A stretch of 64,000 nt of DNA from Ectobius pallidus (GCA_964059195.1 CAXKWD010000003.1:20070606-20134605); one strand, 5' to 3'. Counted from the stretch's first letter, positions 1 to 11,792 are shown. Notes: a model not told the origin generated them from the sequence alone. A program made the numbers and translations.

Positions 1-382
1 TACGGGTCTCGAAAACTTAAAAACCCTCGGCTGCGCCTCGGGTTTTCAGTCTGTTTCCTCGACCCGTAAACGTGCCTTACGGCACTTGTATTGCAATATA
101 AGTTACTATTATGCACCGGTCGACTTTACCCACAGAATATATCCTGTTTCAGGGATGCGATCAGTAGAACGATATTTTTATGCCTTCTCAGTGTAAGGAT
201 TTTTATTTGGCGACAGGAAGCTCAAGTAAATAAGACACAGACTAAACTTGAACAATGTTTTATTGTTTTGAGATAAAAAAAGTAGTAAATAAAGAGGTAA
301 CCTTGGACTTGAACTTTAATATTATATTGATACTACAATCAAGACATGGGAAATCGAAACACAAGCCACTGTGTATGCATAA
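1..382. other. Unassigned repeat-like DNA at left edge
   Basis: No gene seen. The first 110 bases contain a GC-rich hairpin (AAAACCC...GGGTTTT, roughly 21-47) followed by TCCTCGACCCGTA and a TTGCAATATA block. A diverged version of the same layout occurs near 12600-12665, so this is probably the end of a dispersed repeat cut by the window edge. It is read as a repeat from this internal similarity only. Confidence 0.35.
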
Positions 383-1321
383 GGCAGCGTTCACACTGAG
401 GCGATAAGCGATAAGCGATTTATCGGAAGGACTTTGTTGCGACGATATATTGCTAGGAAGGTTCACACAGCGAGCGATAAATCGGCGCGACCTGGGCGAT
501 AAAAATCCCCTTTAGGCAGGCCTACAGGCTGAGGTAGATTTCGATGTGCTAAATATCGCCTTATATGAGAGCTATCGAGAAACCAGTTACTGATTTGTAG
601 AGTACTCATCAAGCGCTTTTCAACGATACCCCACAAGACGTGGTTTCAAAAATTTCGAACTTTCATCCCCCCACTCCCACTCGTACCCCCAAAACCCCCG
701 AATCGTTTGTGTCACTGTGAACTCCATAGGGAGTACTTTAATTTATTCAAACAAAGTTCCCCTCTATACTTCATAGGAGCCGAGATATACATATTTCAAA
801 ATTTCTACCCCTCCCCGACCCTCCCCTGGGGCCAAATTTGGTCATTAACGAACTTGTCCGAACTATTGGACCTAGAAATAACATAATAAAAATTGGTTCA
901 AATATCTTCAAAATTATGGCTGCTAGCGTGTAAAGATATATATATATATATATATCACTTTTTTTTTTTGAACGGGCGGTGGTTTCGTACTTGGAGGCAT
1001 GAAACGTAAAGATATGAAAGAATTTTTCGAAAGTCATGACATGGTATCGATTGCAATAGGTAGATTTTTCTTCGAAATCTACCTAAAATGTGGTGGGAAC
1101 ACAATCTTCACTACAAAAGTTACAATATCGTAAGCAACAAATCGCTCAGGCGACCAGCATGATGCACTTCGAGCGATATAGCACTTGCGATATGTTGCGC
1201 TATCGCGTGAGTGTGAACCTTTTTTATCGCTTGATTTCAAGTATCTGTCCGTGCGTGTCGCGTATCGTATATCGCTCGCGATATATCGCTTATCGCTTAT
1301 CGCCTGAGTGTGAACCCTGCC
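383..1321. mobile_element. PIF/Harbinger-like TIR element, non-autonomous
   Basis: About 37-bp imperfect terminal inverted repeats are seen at 383-419 and 1285-1321. Both begin GGCAG and carry the motif GGCGATAAGCGATAAGCGAT. The element is flanked by a TAA trinucleotide on both sides (380-382 and 1322-1324). A 3-bp TWA target duplication with GG-starting ends is the PIF/Harbinger signature. No transposase is recognisable inside. A (TA)n run sits near 936-955. Confidence 0.65.
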
Positions 1322-1394
1322 TAATACATAATTATCATCATAAGCAGTAACACTTTTTTTGTCTCCTTCTTTCTTTCTCTTTCTCTTTCTCTTT

Positions 1395-1520
1395 CCTAGT
1401 TTTTCCTCTCCAGCGACCCGCGCCGCCCGGGCCTTACCGGGCCACGACCTGTCGGGATAGAAATGAACTGTGGATCACAACACAGACAGACATGCTTTTT
1501 TGACCAGACAGTTTGTCTTG
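1395..1520 (-). repeat. SINE-C 3' fragment
   Basis: Inverted partial copy of the 3' part of the SINE at 9830-10226. It shares the CGCCCGGGxCTTAC block, the TGTCGGGA block, GTGGATCACA and the CTTTTTTGACCAGACA end. It is 5'-truncated, and a (TTTCTC)n run precedes it. Confidence 0.5.
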
Positions 1521-2829
1521 TAGCAATAAAGAATAATTTTTTATTTATTCTTAAATGACACATATTTGCTATTGGAAATTTGATGGGCATGTGAGTTCAG
1601 AAATATAGTTTTTTTCGCTAAGGGTGTCCAAGTAGTATAGATGTGCATACTTTTTTAATAATAAAATAAGTGTGTTTTATATTGTAAATTCATAACGCAC
1701 TATCATCCGTTAAATTACTTTTAGCAAATCATTACTTTAAAAAACTAGGCCTAAATATAGGTAATAATGGACATTTTATTGGTCATTTAAAAAAAAAAAA
1801 TATTGTGTCATTTTTCACTATTTTATTTTGCATTTTTCACTATTTTATGGTCATTAAATGCCTTGCCCTAGTGATTTAGGTCTATATTCTTTAGACAGAA
1901 AACCTGATGTGACTTGCGCCCCCTCCTCATGTGATACTCATCAGCCTCCCCCCCCCCCCAGTGAGTACAAGTAGATCCTCACGCAGAAACTAGAAGGTGT
2001 ATAACCTGCTGGTAATGGGATGACGATTCCAGGAATACTCCAGTGGGTTCGGCGAAATCAAAACACTTGCCTTCTCTCACGAGAGAAAATAAACGCCACC
2101 GTTACCTCTCTGCTACACTTCACTTGTGGCTACAAAAAACAAATTGATTAATGCACCTTATTACTAGACATCCTATTGCTAGTTTTCTTGAGTAACGGAT
2201 TCGCGTAATGTGGTTACTAAGTACCAGAATGATACTTTATGAGTAGCGTTCGGATGCTTATAACTAGACTTCGGATTTTAGGTAAAAACCTATTTTAATC
2301 CTTAAGTGATATATGGACGAAAATTTGTATATGCATGTTTCATAAATGACTATGCCTAAAACTGATACTTTTATAAGACCTAAAACAGCCTATTTTTACG
2401 TTAGAGCCTAATATTGCCTCTTTGCTTGTTTTTCCTCTAAAGTTCAAAATAAGTAATTTTTATCACAAATTCTTGCATTTCTTTTCAGTTCGTACTAATT
2501 TTTTTTAGCTCGGAATGTGCAGTATATGACACATTTGTGCCATGGTAAATAGTAAGGAATGTTTCGTCTTGAGTAGAAAAATTCCTTGGAATTCCCAAGA
2601 AAATGTAGTGTTTTTCTCCCGACTCCCACATCCAGTAACAAACAAACAAAAAACAAAACAAAAACGTAGTTCTCTGAATCACTGAGGGGTTGAATCACTG
2701 AGGGGTTGAATATGCTAGTATGATGGTTGCGTGCACATTGGCACACGTGCACTTCGGAACAATCGTATTTTCGTGCACATCCACATATTATTTTTATCTT
2801 GCAATATCATCGTGCTCATCGCCACACAC
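1521..2829. other. Intergenic DNA without recognisable gene
   Basis: AT-rich sequence with poly(A), poly(C) and repeated CACTATTTTAT words near 1790-1855. The block at about 2255-2340 (CTTCGGATTTTAGG) reappears inverted near 47615-47690 and so is part of a dispersed repeat. I see no coding exon. Confidence 0.5.
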
Positions 2830-2944
2830 CCTTCGTAGGGGTGGACGTAGAGACAAAGTTGGAATTACGGAGTATTGAATGCAACGGGCTCACAGTAACT
2901 GTAGATAGACAGAAAGACAAACACTTCCTTTTATTAATATAGAT
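2830..2944 (-). repeat. Helitron-like family B, 5'-end fragment
   Basis: Read on the minus strand it starts TCTATATTAATAAAAGGAA, the same 5' terminus as the fuller family B copy at 2976-3492. It continues into a TTGTCTTTCTGTCTATC block. The inner boundary is uncertain. Confidence 0.45.
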
Positions 2945-2975
2945 ACATACTGTGTACATTAATATTATAATTGTA

Positions 2976-3492
2976 CTAGCATGTGCCCGCGGCTTCGCCC
3001 GCGATAATTATTTCAAAAATTAAAAATTAAGAGCATAATTGTAAAATCATTATACCTAAATCACGTGGACTACATACCACGATTAGATAGCATCGTCTAG
3101 TAAAAGCGACCTCAGATTCGAGTTTCTTGGCCCAGAAAACCTCTGTATAGTGAGATTCGTCCAAATAAAACAACGTTTGACCATATTTAGGGCTTACAAC
3201 ATTCAAGCGATCGCGAAAGTTTTATTTTCAAGGTATGACAAAAATAGCCAAAGCCAACTGTAATTGATTTGACATTGAAATGTATAACTGAAAACTTATG
3301 TTTTGAAAACGCAAAAAAATGCACGTTTTTTGCCCGTTTTTCACTCATAACTCACGAACGAAAACTAAAATTAGAATTCCGGCTTCGAGGTGCATTTTCC
3401 GACCGTTCAGCCCACCTATGTTTAAAATTTCAGATCTCTGCGTTCAGTAGATTTCGCTGGATATCGAGGACAATTCCTTTTATTAATATAGA
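2976..3492 (-). mobile_element. Helitron-like element, family B
   Basis: On the minus strand it begins with TCTATATTAATAAAAGG and ends with a GC-rich hairpin (CGCGGGCGAAGCCGCGGGC) a few bases before CTAG. It is flanked by A on the 5' side and T on the 3' side. TC at the start, a subterminal hairpin, CTRR at the end and insertion between A and T without target duplication are Helitron features. No Rep/helicase is encoded, so it is a non-autonomous copy. It lies at the edge of a family A copy and is probably nested in it. Confidence 0.6.
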
Positions 3493-3832
3493 TAATATGA
3501 ATTATAATGATACCTTAACTAATTTGTCAAACATCCATTTCATTTAATCCAAACCCACCTGACACCTCTGGCAACAATATGTTCTGTGAATTTGTTTTGA
3601 TAATTCTGTGTAAAAAGGGGTTATGTATTTTCAAAAACATTTAATTTTTGGCAATCAAAATCATAATTTTTCAAAATCCTTTCTTAGTGAGCACCTACAT
3701 TATGAAACGAAGGTACTGTCAAAATTCCAAGGCTCTACCTGTTATAGTTTAGGCTCTACGTTGATTCCTGTCAGTCAGTCAATCATTCATTCAGTCAGTC
3801 AGTTAGGACAAAGCCTCTTATATATATAGAGA
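3493..3832 (-). mobile_element. Helitron-like family A, truncated copy
   Basis: Minus-strand 5' end TCTCTATATATATA directly follows the CTAG end of the neighbouring copy at 3833. The internal sequence (GACAAAGCC, a (CAGT)n run, CACCTACATTATGAAACGAAGG) matches the other family A copies. It breaks off where family B sits. Confidence 0.6.
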
Positions 3833-4666
3833 CTAGCTTAAAAGACCCGGCGTCGCCCGGGTTTTGTATTTTGTAATTGGAAATTAACTTATGAAGGATT
3901 ATCAATTTTAAATTCTAGGTCCTTATATAGGCATTTATAATTTGAAATAGGAAGAACGACTTATTACACTCAAACTATTCCCTCAGAAAACGCTTGATTT
4001 AGTTTTTATGGCTCATAGAGGATCTAGAATTTTGCATCCCATCGCTTGTACAGTGCACAGCAAGCCTGGTAGAGGTTTAAATAAGAAGAAACAGAAATTC
4101 CTGTAACATAAAATTGTAATATCGAGGCGGGAAATTTCCCACTCTTATGTTACCATAAAGCATTATCACTTTCATATTTTTCTCTCCCAAAACCTGCGAT
4201 ATAATATAATAATATACAAATTACTATACCTCGTTTTGTTTTCTCTATGTCCAGGTAGAGAAAGTTATGTGATTCCATTATTTTAGTGGATTTCATTCTG
4301 TAATATTTATTTATAACATGAATTATTTTGATAACTTCTCTTATTTGTCAAAAGTGCATTTCATTTGTTTTTTCCAAGCCCATCATATACCATTTGGCAA
4401 CAATATATTCTGTGATTTGGAATTGATAATTCTATGTAAAAAGGGATTAAGTATTTTCAAAAACATTTAATTTTTGGCATTTAGAATAAGATTTTTTCAA
4501 AATCCTTTCTTAGTGAGCACCTACATTATGAAACGAAGGTACTGTCAAAATTCCAAGTCTCTACCTATTATAGTTTAGGCTGTACGTTGATTCCTGTCAT
4601 TCAGTCAATCAGTCAGTCAGTCATTCAATCAGTCAGTCAGGACAAAGCCTTTTATATATATAGAGA
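3833..4666 (-). mobile_element. Helitron-like family A, full-length copy
   Basis: Minus strand: 5' TCTCTATATATATAAAAGGC, 3' hairpin CCCGGGCGACGCCGGG followed by TCTTTTAAGCTAG. The 5' flank is A and the 3' flank T. At about 834 bp it closely matches the copy at 16165-16975. The CTAG end abuts the TC start of the next copy with no spacer. Confidence 0.65.
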
Positions 4667-4721
4667 TTGTTTAGAAATCAATCATGAAGCATCTGCCTGC
4701 GATTGAATGAGACTTGGAATT

Positions 4722-4883
4722 AACCTAACCCTAACCTAACCAAACGTAACCAAACCTATCCTAACCTAACCTAACTTAACCTAACCTAACCAAACCTAAC
4801 CTAACCTAACCTAACCTAACCTAACCTAACCTAACCTAAAGTAACCTAACCTAACCTAAAGTAACCTAACCTAACCTAACCTA
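4722..4883 (-). repeat. Interstitial telomeric repeat (TTAGG)n
   Basis: About 160 bp of CCTAA pentamers on the plus strand, complement of the canonical insect telomere unit TTAGG. Some units are degenerate (CCAAA, CTTAA, CCTAAAGTAA). It is embedded in unique and transposon DNA, so it is not a terminal telomere, and it abuts the minisatellite that follows. CCTAA on the plus strand is the orientation expected at a left chromosome end. Confidence 0.8.
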
Positions 4884-4887
4884 CCCT

Positions 4888-7800
4888 GGCCCTGGCCCAG
4901 AGACACCTCGAGACATTTCGTGACACCCCCCGAGACACTTCGTGACACCCCCCGAGACACTTCGTGACACCCCCCGAGTCACTTCGTGACACCCCCCGAG
5001 ACACTTCGTGACACCCCCCGAGACACTTCGTGACACCCCCCGAGACACTTCGTGACACCCCCCGAGACACTTCGTGACACCCCCCGAGACACTTCGTGAC
5101 ACCCCCCGAGACACTTCGTGACACCTCCCGAGACACTTCGTGACACCCCCCGAGACACTTCGTGACACCCCCCGAGACACTTCGTGACACCCCCCGAGAC
5201 ACTTCGTGACACCCCCCGAGACACTTCGTGACACCCCCCGAGACACTTCGTGACACCCCCCGAGACACTTCGTGACACCCCCCGAGACACTTCGTGACAC
5301 CCCCCGAGACACTTCGTGACACCCCCCGAGACACTTCGTGACACCCCCCGAGACACTTCGTGACACCCCCCGAGACACTTCGTGACACCCCCCGAGACAC
5401 TTCGTGACACCCCCCGAGACACTTCGTGACACCCCCCGAGACACTTCGTGACACCCCCCGAGACACTTCGTGACACCCCCCCGAGACACTTCGTGACAGC
5501 CCCCCGAGACACTTCGTGACACCCCCCGAGACACTTCGTGACACCCCCGAGACACTTCGTGACACTTTGTGACACCCCCGAGACACTTCGTGACACTTTG
5601 TGACACCCCCGAGACACTTTGTGACACCCCCGAGACACTTTGTGACACCCCCGAGACACTTTGTGACACCCCCGAGACACTTTGTGACACCCCCGAGACA
5701 CTTTGTGACACCCCCGAGACACTTTGTGACACCCCCGAGACACTTTGTGACACCCCCGAGACACTTCGTGACACCCCCGAGACACTTCGTGACACCCACG
5801 AGACACTTCGTGACACCCCCGAGACACTTCGTGACACCCCCGAGACACTTCGTGACACCCCCGAGACACTTCGTGACACCCCCGAGACACCCCCGAGACA
5901 CTTTGTGACACCCCCGAGACACTTCGTGACACCCCCGAGACACTTCGTGACACCCCCGAGACACTTCGTGACACCCCCGAGACACTTCGTGACACCCCCA
6001 AGACACTTCGTGACACCCCGAGACACTTCGTGACACCCCCGAGACACTTCGTGACTCCCCCGAGACACTTCGTGACACCCCCGAGACACTTCGTGACACC
6101 CGCGAGACACTTTGTGACACTTCGTGAAACCCCCGAGACACTTCGTGACACTTCGTGACACCCCCGAGACACTTCGTGACACCCCCGAGACACTTCGTGA
6201 CACCCCCGAGATACTTCGTGACACCCCCGAGACACTTCGTGACACTTCGTGACACCCCCGAGACACTTCGTGACACTTCGTGACACCCCCGAGACACTTC
6301 GTGACAACCCCGAGACACTTCGTGACACCCCCGAGACACTTCGTGACACTTCGTGACACCCCCGAGACACTTCGTGACAACCCCGATCAATGTTCAACAA
6401 ATAGTTATTGAAATTAAAAAAAAAAAAAAGAAAAAAAACCCCGAGACACTTCGTGACACCCACGAGACACTTCGTGACACTTCGTGACACCCCCGGGACA
6501 CTTCGTGACACTTCGTGACACCCCCAGGACACATCGTGACACCCCCGGGACACCCCAGGACACTTCGTGACACCCCCGGGACACTCCCGGGACACTTCGT
6601 GACACCCCCGAGACACTTCGTGACACCCCCGAGACACTTCGTGACACCCCCGAGACACTTCGTGACACTTCGTGACACTCCCGAGACACTTCGTGACACC
6701 CCCGAGACACTTCGTGACAACCCCGAGACACTTCGTGACAACCCCGAGACACTTCGTGACACCCCCGAGACACTTCGTGACACCCCCGAGACACTTCGTG
6801 ACACTTCGTGACACCCCCGAGACACTTCGTGACAACCCCGAGACACTTCGTGACACCCCCGAGACACTTCGTGACACTTCGTGACACCCCCGGGACACTT
6901 CGTGACACTTCGTGACACCCCCAGGACACTTCGTGACACCCCCGGGACACTTCGTGACACCCCCGGGACACTTGGTGACACCCCCGGGACACTTGTGACA
7001 CCCCCGAGACACTTCGTGACACCCCCGAGACACTTCGTGACACCCCCGAGACACTTCGTGACACCCCCGAGACACTTCGTGACACTTCGTGACACCCCCG
7101 AGACACTTCGTGACACCCCCGAGACATTTCGTGACACCCCCGGGACACTTCGTGACACCCCCGGGACACTTCGTGACACTTCGTGACACCCCCGAGACAC
7201 TTCGTGACACCCCCGAGACACTTCGTGACACCCCCGAGACACTTCGTGACACTTCGTGACACTTCGTGACACCCCCGAGACACTTCGTGACACCCCCGAG
7301 ACACTTCGTGACACTTCGTGACACCCCCGAGACACTTCGTAACACCCCCGAGACACTTCGTGACACCCCCGAGACACTTCGTGACAACCCCGAGACACTT
7401 CGTGACACTTCGTGACACCCCCGAGACACTTCGTGACACTTCGTGACACCCCCGAGACACTTCGTTACACTTCGTGACACCCCCGAGACACTAAGTGACA
7501 CCCCCGAGACACTTCGTGACACTTCGTGACACCCCCGGGACACTTCGTGACACCCCCGGGACACTTCGTGACACCCCCGGGACACTTCGTGACACCCCCG
7601 GGACACTTCGTGACACCCCCGGGACACTTCGTGACACCCCCGGGACACTTCGTGACACTTCGTGACACTTCGTGACACCCCCGAGACACTTCGTGACACT
7701 TCGTGACACCCCCGAGACACTACGTGACACTTCGTGACACCCCCGAGACATTTCGTGACACTTCGTGACACCCCCGAGACACTTCGTGACACCCCCGAGA

Positions 7801-9003
7801 CACTTCGTGACACTTCGTGACACCCCCGAGACACTTCGTGACACTTCGTGACACCCCCGAGACACTTCGTGACACTTCGTGACACCCCCGAGACACTTCG
7901 TGACACTTCGTGACATCCCCGAGACACTTCGTGACACCCCCGAGACACTTCGTGACACCCCCGAGACACTTCGTGACACCCCCGAGACACTTTGAGACCA
8001 GCCCGAGGCACTTTGAGACCAGCCCGAGACACTTCGAGACACTTCGAGACACTTTGAGACCAGCCCGAGACACTTCGAGACCAGCCCGAGACACTTCGAG
8101 ACCAGCCCGAGACACTTCAAGACCAGCCCGAGACTCTTCGAGACACTTCGAGACCAGCCCGAGACACTTCGAGACCAGCCCGGGACACTACGAGACAAGC
8201 CCGAGATACTACGAGACAAGCCCGAGACACTACGTGACAAGCCCGAGACACCTCGAGGCAAGTCCGAGACACCTCGAGGCAAGCCCGAGACACCTCGATG
8301 CAAGCCCGAGACACCTCGAGGCAAGCCCGAGACACCTCGAGGCAAGCCCGAGACAACTCGAGGCAAGCCCAAGACACCTCGAGGCAAGCCCGAGACACCT
8401 CGAGGCAAGCCCGAGACCAGCCCGAGACACCTCGAGACAAGCCCGAGACACCTCGAGACAAGCCCGAGACACCTCGGGACAAGCCCGAGACACCTCGAGA
8501 CAAGCCCGAGACACCTCGAGACAAGCCCGAGACACCTCGAGTCAAGCCCGAGACACTTTCTAGACAAGCCCGAGACACTTTCTAGACAAGCCCGAGACAC
8601 TTTCGAGACAAGCCCGAGACACTTTCGAGACAAGGCCGAGACACTTTCGAGACAAGCCCGGCATACTTTCGAGACAAGCCCGAGACACTTTCGAGACAAG
8701 CCCGAGACACTTTCGAGACACTTTCGAGACAAGCCCGAGACACTTTCGAGACAAGCCCGAGACACTTTCGAGACAAGCCCGAGACACTTTCGAGACAAGC
8801 CCGAGACACTTTCGAGACAAGCCCGAGACACTTTCGAGACAAGCCCGAGACAAGCTCGAGACAAGCCCGAGACAAGCTCGAGACAAGCCCGAGACAAGCT
8901 CGAGACACTTTCGAGACAAGCCCGAGACAAGCCCGAGACACTTTCGAGACAAGCCCGAGACACTTTCGAGACAAGCCCGAGACACTTTCGAGACACTTCG
9001 AGC
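4888..9003. repeat. 4.1-kb mosaic minisatellite
   Basis: Continuous array of 21-23 bp units built from GAGACACTTCGTGAC plus a run of C. Zones are visible in order: 22-bp units with six Cs (about 4895-5535); 21-bp units with five Cs and TTTGTG or TTCGTG variants, interspersed with 10-bp ACACTTCGTG half-units (5535-7990); units with GAGACCAGCC (7990-8190); units with ACCTCGAGGCAAGCCC (8190-8545); and units with ACTTTCGAGACAAGCCC (8545-9003). Because 21 is a multiple of three, several frames stay open for hundreds of codons on both strands. These frames are a by-product of periodicity and not genes. Confidence 0.9.
6387..6436 (+). mobile_element. 50-bp poly(A)-tailed insertion with 8-bp duplication
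   Basis: A unique segment starting TCAATGTTCAAC and ending in an A-rich tail interrupts the minisatellite. AACCCCGA occurs directly before it (6379-6386) and at its end (6437-6444), which looks like a target-site duplication. This fits an extremely 5'-truncated retrotransposed RNA. It is the only non-array sequence inside the 4.1 kb. Confidence 0.55.
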
Positions 9004-9829
9004 AGGGATTAGGTTTTCACTGTTATGTAGTAATACAGGCCCTAGTAATATGTCTACATAATTCTGTGTACCGTAGGCCTATATCTGTGACCTGATTAAT
9101 GGTGACTTTAGTAAATATAATATTCTTCATTACAATTGAGTTATTTCAGAAAATTGGCAACTTAATTTTATGAGACTATTTTACGATTTTTAGAGCCTAT
9201 TTTAGGTACCTAAAACATCATTTTTAGCGTTCTAAAAGTCCGAAGTCTACTTATGACACGTCATATTTTATCCTGACCTCCATTCTCGCCTCAAACTCAT
9301 ATTAAACACGAATTGTACCCTTCTTATCCTAATCGGACCGTTTTTATTTTGCAAAAAAAATTCATATTTTGGTCATTTTTGTTGTCTTGGTCATATTTTT
9401 GCTATATTTGTAATTTAACGGCATATTTCAGTTATAAATTGGGTAAACGAGCACAATTATACAGTATATGTATTACATGGTCGAGTTAAATTTGAAATTT
9501 ATTTAATTAATTTAATGCTTGTACCAAATTAATAGGTAATTTAACTTTTTAAATTGATGCAATTGTTCATATTTTATAGGGACACGCAAGATCTACAAAA
9601 TATTAAGTATTGGAGCTCATGAAGCGAGCAAACAGGAGAAAATTCTTTAAAAATAGCTGTTCATTACAAGTAAAACTGTAAATGGCCGAAATTGTTAAGA
9701 AGTGATTAGATCTGATTTTATTCATCTGACGTAAGAATTTAGTGTCTTTAAACGTTTTAAATTGGACATTTAGTTATTTTAGGCGTACAATTTGTGTCAT
9801 AATTTTAATTAATTAAGTTTTAACTAGTC
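9004..9829. other. AT-rich repeat-derived DNA
   Basis: No gene. The stretch 9230-9440 is a diverged copy of the 5' half of the TIR element at 17137-17811; they share CTGACCTCCATTCTCGCC, ATCCTAATCGGACCG and repeated GGTCATATTTT words. The rest is AT-rich and unassigned. Confidence 0.5.
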
Positions 9830-10226
9830 CACCACTGTGGCTCAGGAGATGCGTTCACTCCTCTCACGCAGCGGGCCCGGGTTCGATTCCTGGTCGGGAC
9901 AAGTTACCTAGGTGAGGTTTTTTCCGGGTGTTTCCCTCACCTGTGAGATTAATTTCGGGTAACTTTAGGCCCTTGTGGTCCCCGGATATCATCTGGCCGT
10001 CATTATCATCTTCATCCCCATCCTCGCCTTGTTCTGAGTGAGTGTGTGAATGTTGTTTCTCGTCCTATGTGTTCGTGTTGTCTCGGAGGTGGCCCCGTCA
10101 TTGGGCTGATCACTCATCCGGGGAGGCCCTTCATGTCCTTGTCTGGTCAAAAAAGTATGTATGTGATCCAAAGATAATCCCTCTCCCGACATTTCGCGGT
10201 TCTGTAAGACCCGGGCGTCTTAGGTA
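9830..10226 (+). mobile_element. SINE-C, tRNA-related head
   Basis: The head has a pol III A-box-like TGTGGCTCAGGAG and B box GGTTCGATTCC, followed by a body with TTTCCGGGTGTTTCCCTC and CCTCGCCTTGTTCTGAGTG. Partial copies occur at 1395-1520 (-) and about 15440-15615 (-). It is read as a tRNA-derived SINE because the tRNA fold is incomplete and the same body recurs. Confidence 0.6.
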
Positions 10227-10774
10227 GCTTAAATCCTTAAAGGGAGAGGTAAAACTACGATTAAGAAAAAAAATTAAAAAGAAAAAAGAAAAAACATTTA
10301 AAAAACAAAGAAATAAAGAAAGAAAGAAAGTTTTATTTAATTAATTAATTTAGTTTTAATTAACTAATTTAATTTAATAGCTACTTTTAATAAGAAAACT
10401 AGAATAAACATTTAGGGGCCCCATAGTTCCGCATTGATCTTGTACAAATTAGCATTTGTTCTCATTTTTATTTCACCTATCTATGAAATACTTTCTCCAT
10501 TCCTCTCTATATATATATAGCCTAGCTGGCGTTAGAGGATTACGTGGTTAGGCAAACTGGAACGAGTCGCGTGGTAACGGTGAATCTTAAAGTCAGATGA
10601 CCAGTTGTTGGGTGAATGAGCTTCAGATTTAAAACTTTGCTCCAAGGGCAATGTTCTCACAGAGTATAGTTCCGCGCTACATCCAATCATCCGCTCTAAA
10701 CCGTTAGAGCTCCTACATACTGTCAATACCACAGCCTTCGATTCCACTCCACACTGTTGCTTGTTGATTATCAT
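10227..10774. other. A-rich tail and unassigned sequence
   Basis: An A-rich stretch and TTAATTAA repeats (10260-10380) follow the SINE. An open frame of 80 codons on the minus strand (10532-10774) has no recognisable motif and no splice or family support. It is not called as a gene. Confidence 0.4.
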
Positions 10775-11447
10775 CAGGCCCCGGATTCTGATGACCTAAA
10801 ATGGTATGAAAAATTACCTATAAAATGACCCTAAATTTTAAAGAAAATGACTTAATAATTTTAAAAAAATGACCTAAAACTGACATTTTATTTATAAAAA
10901 ATTATTATTGTACACACAAAGTTTTAGACTAATTTTTACATAATTGTAAAAACTGTAAATAACTGTAATGGTGTGAATGTTCTTTTCTCACGAAAATTTA
11001 CACTGGCACTGAGGCACTAACGATTCAAACTTCGGCATTTCCTTTTGCGGTCTGCCGGATTATATTATTGTTTATTGAGGGTAAACAGTAGTCTATAATA
11101 CAATATAATACAAAATTTTGGCTTTTCTTTGATACTCATTCTTTTCCTTCATGCATTAAACAAACAACACTTCAAAGAGGGAACCGCTAGCGACGAAAAA
11201 AGTTAATACATTCAATGTAAATGCATGAAAATGAATAATAAGGAAGCAAATGGCATGAAAATGACAAAATAATGGCGTAAAATTGAAATAAATGCCCTAA
11301 AAATATAAAATTGCATAAAATGACAAAAATGACCTAATAAAAATGCATTTCTATAATCTAGAGGCCATTATTAGGATTTATCTACAAGTTGGCAATGTCT
11401 GTGCAGCATCAATAAAAAGATGACATTTCATTAGAATCCGGGCCCTG
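10775..11447. mobile_element. TIR element of unassigned superfamily
   Basis: The left end CAGGCCCCGGATTCTGATGA and the right end, whose complement is CAGGGCCCGGATTCTAATGA, form a 20-bp imperfect inverted repeat. The interior is AT-rich with repeated AAATGACCTAA words and no ORF. A clean target duplication is not visible (ATTATCAT left, ATCATCAC right), so the superfamily is left open. Confidence 0.5.
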
Positions 11448-11791
11448 ATCATCACATTATATTCGGGGTTTTCAAGATGTTTTTACTTCAAATTTGGCAT
11501 AGCGTTGCAGTTGTGGCTGTTCAAAATTTGTAAAGCCTGCGGTCGGACCCTTTTCTTTTTCTTTTTTTCTTTCTTTTGAGAAACGATAGATGAATCGATC
11601 CGAGTTCCCAATGCTACCAATAGTGCGCATCACAAGATAGAGGGCGTCGTGGTAGTTGCTTACATCAAAACGCTATAAAAGCACACGAACTGGGTTACAC
11701 CGAATCGAAATTGTCTTTTTGATCAATGTACATTTACATTATATCACTTTCCAAACAATTTATGTTGTATAAAATAATGTTTTAATGGCAG

Positions 11792-11792
<1 letters not shown>
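11448..11792. other. Unassigned intergenic DNA
   Basis: No gene, repeat or RNA recognised. The segment is bounded on the right by a (CT)n tract. Confidence 0.4.

Noticed and set aside
4876..8996. Open frames up to about 1,000 codons on the minus strand, with others on the plus strand
   Set aside because: They run through a 21-bp-period minisatellite; absence of stops follows from the unit being a multiple of three. Several frames on both strands are open at once and products are only repeats of short words.
4888..9003. Regularly spaced repeats resembling a CRISPR array
   Set aside because: There are no unique spacers; units are contiguous and vary gradually, and the setting is a eukaryotic nuclear genome.
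9989..10192. Open frames on both strands near 10.1 kb, with a related frame at 15320-15718
   Set aside because: They lie in SINE-C copies and share only SINE-derived words.
10532..10774. 80-codon minus-strand open frame
   Set aside because: No domain, no splice or homology support, and it stops at the edge of a transposable element.
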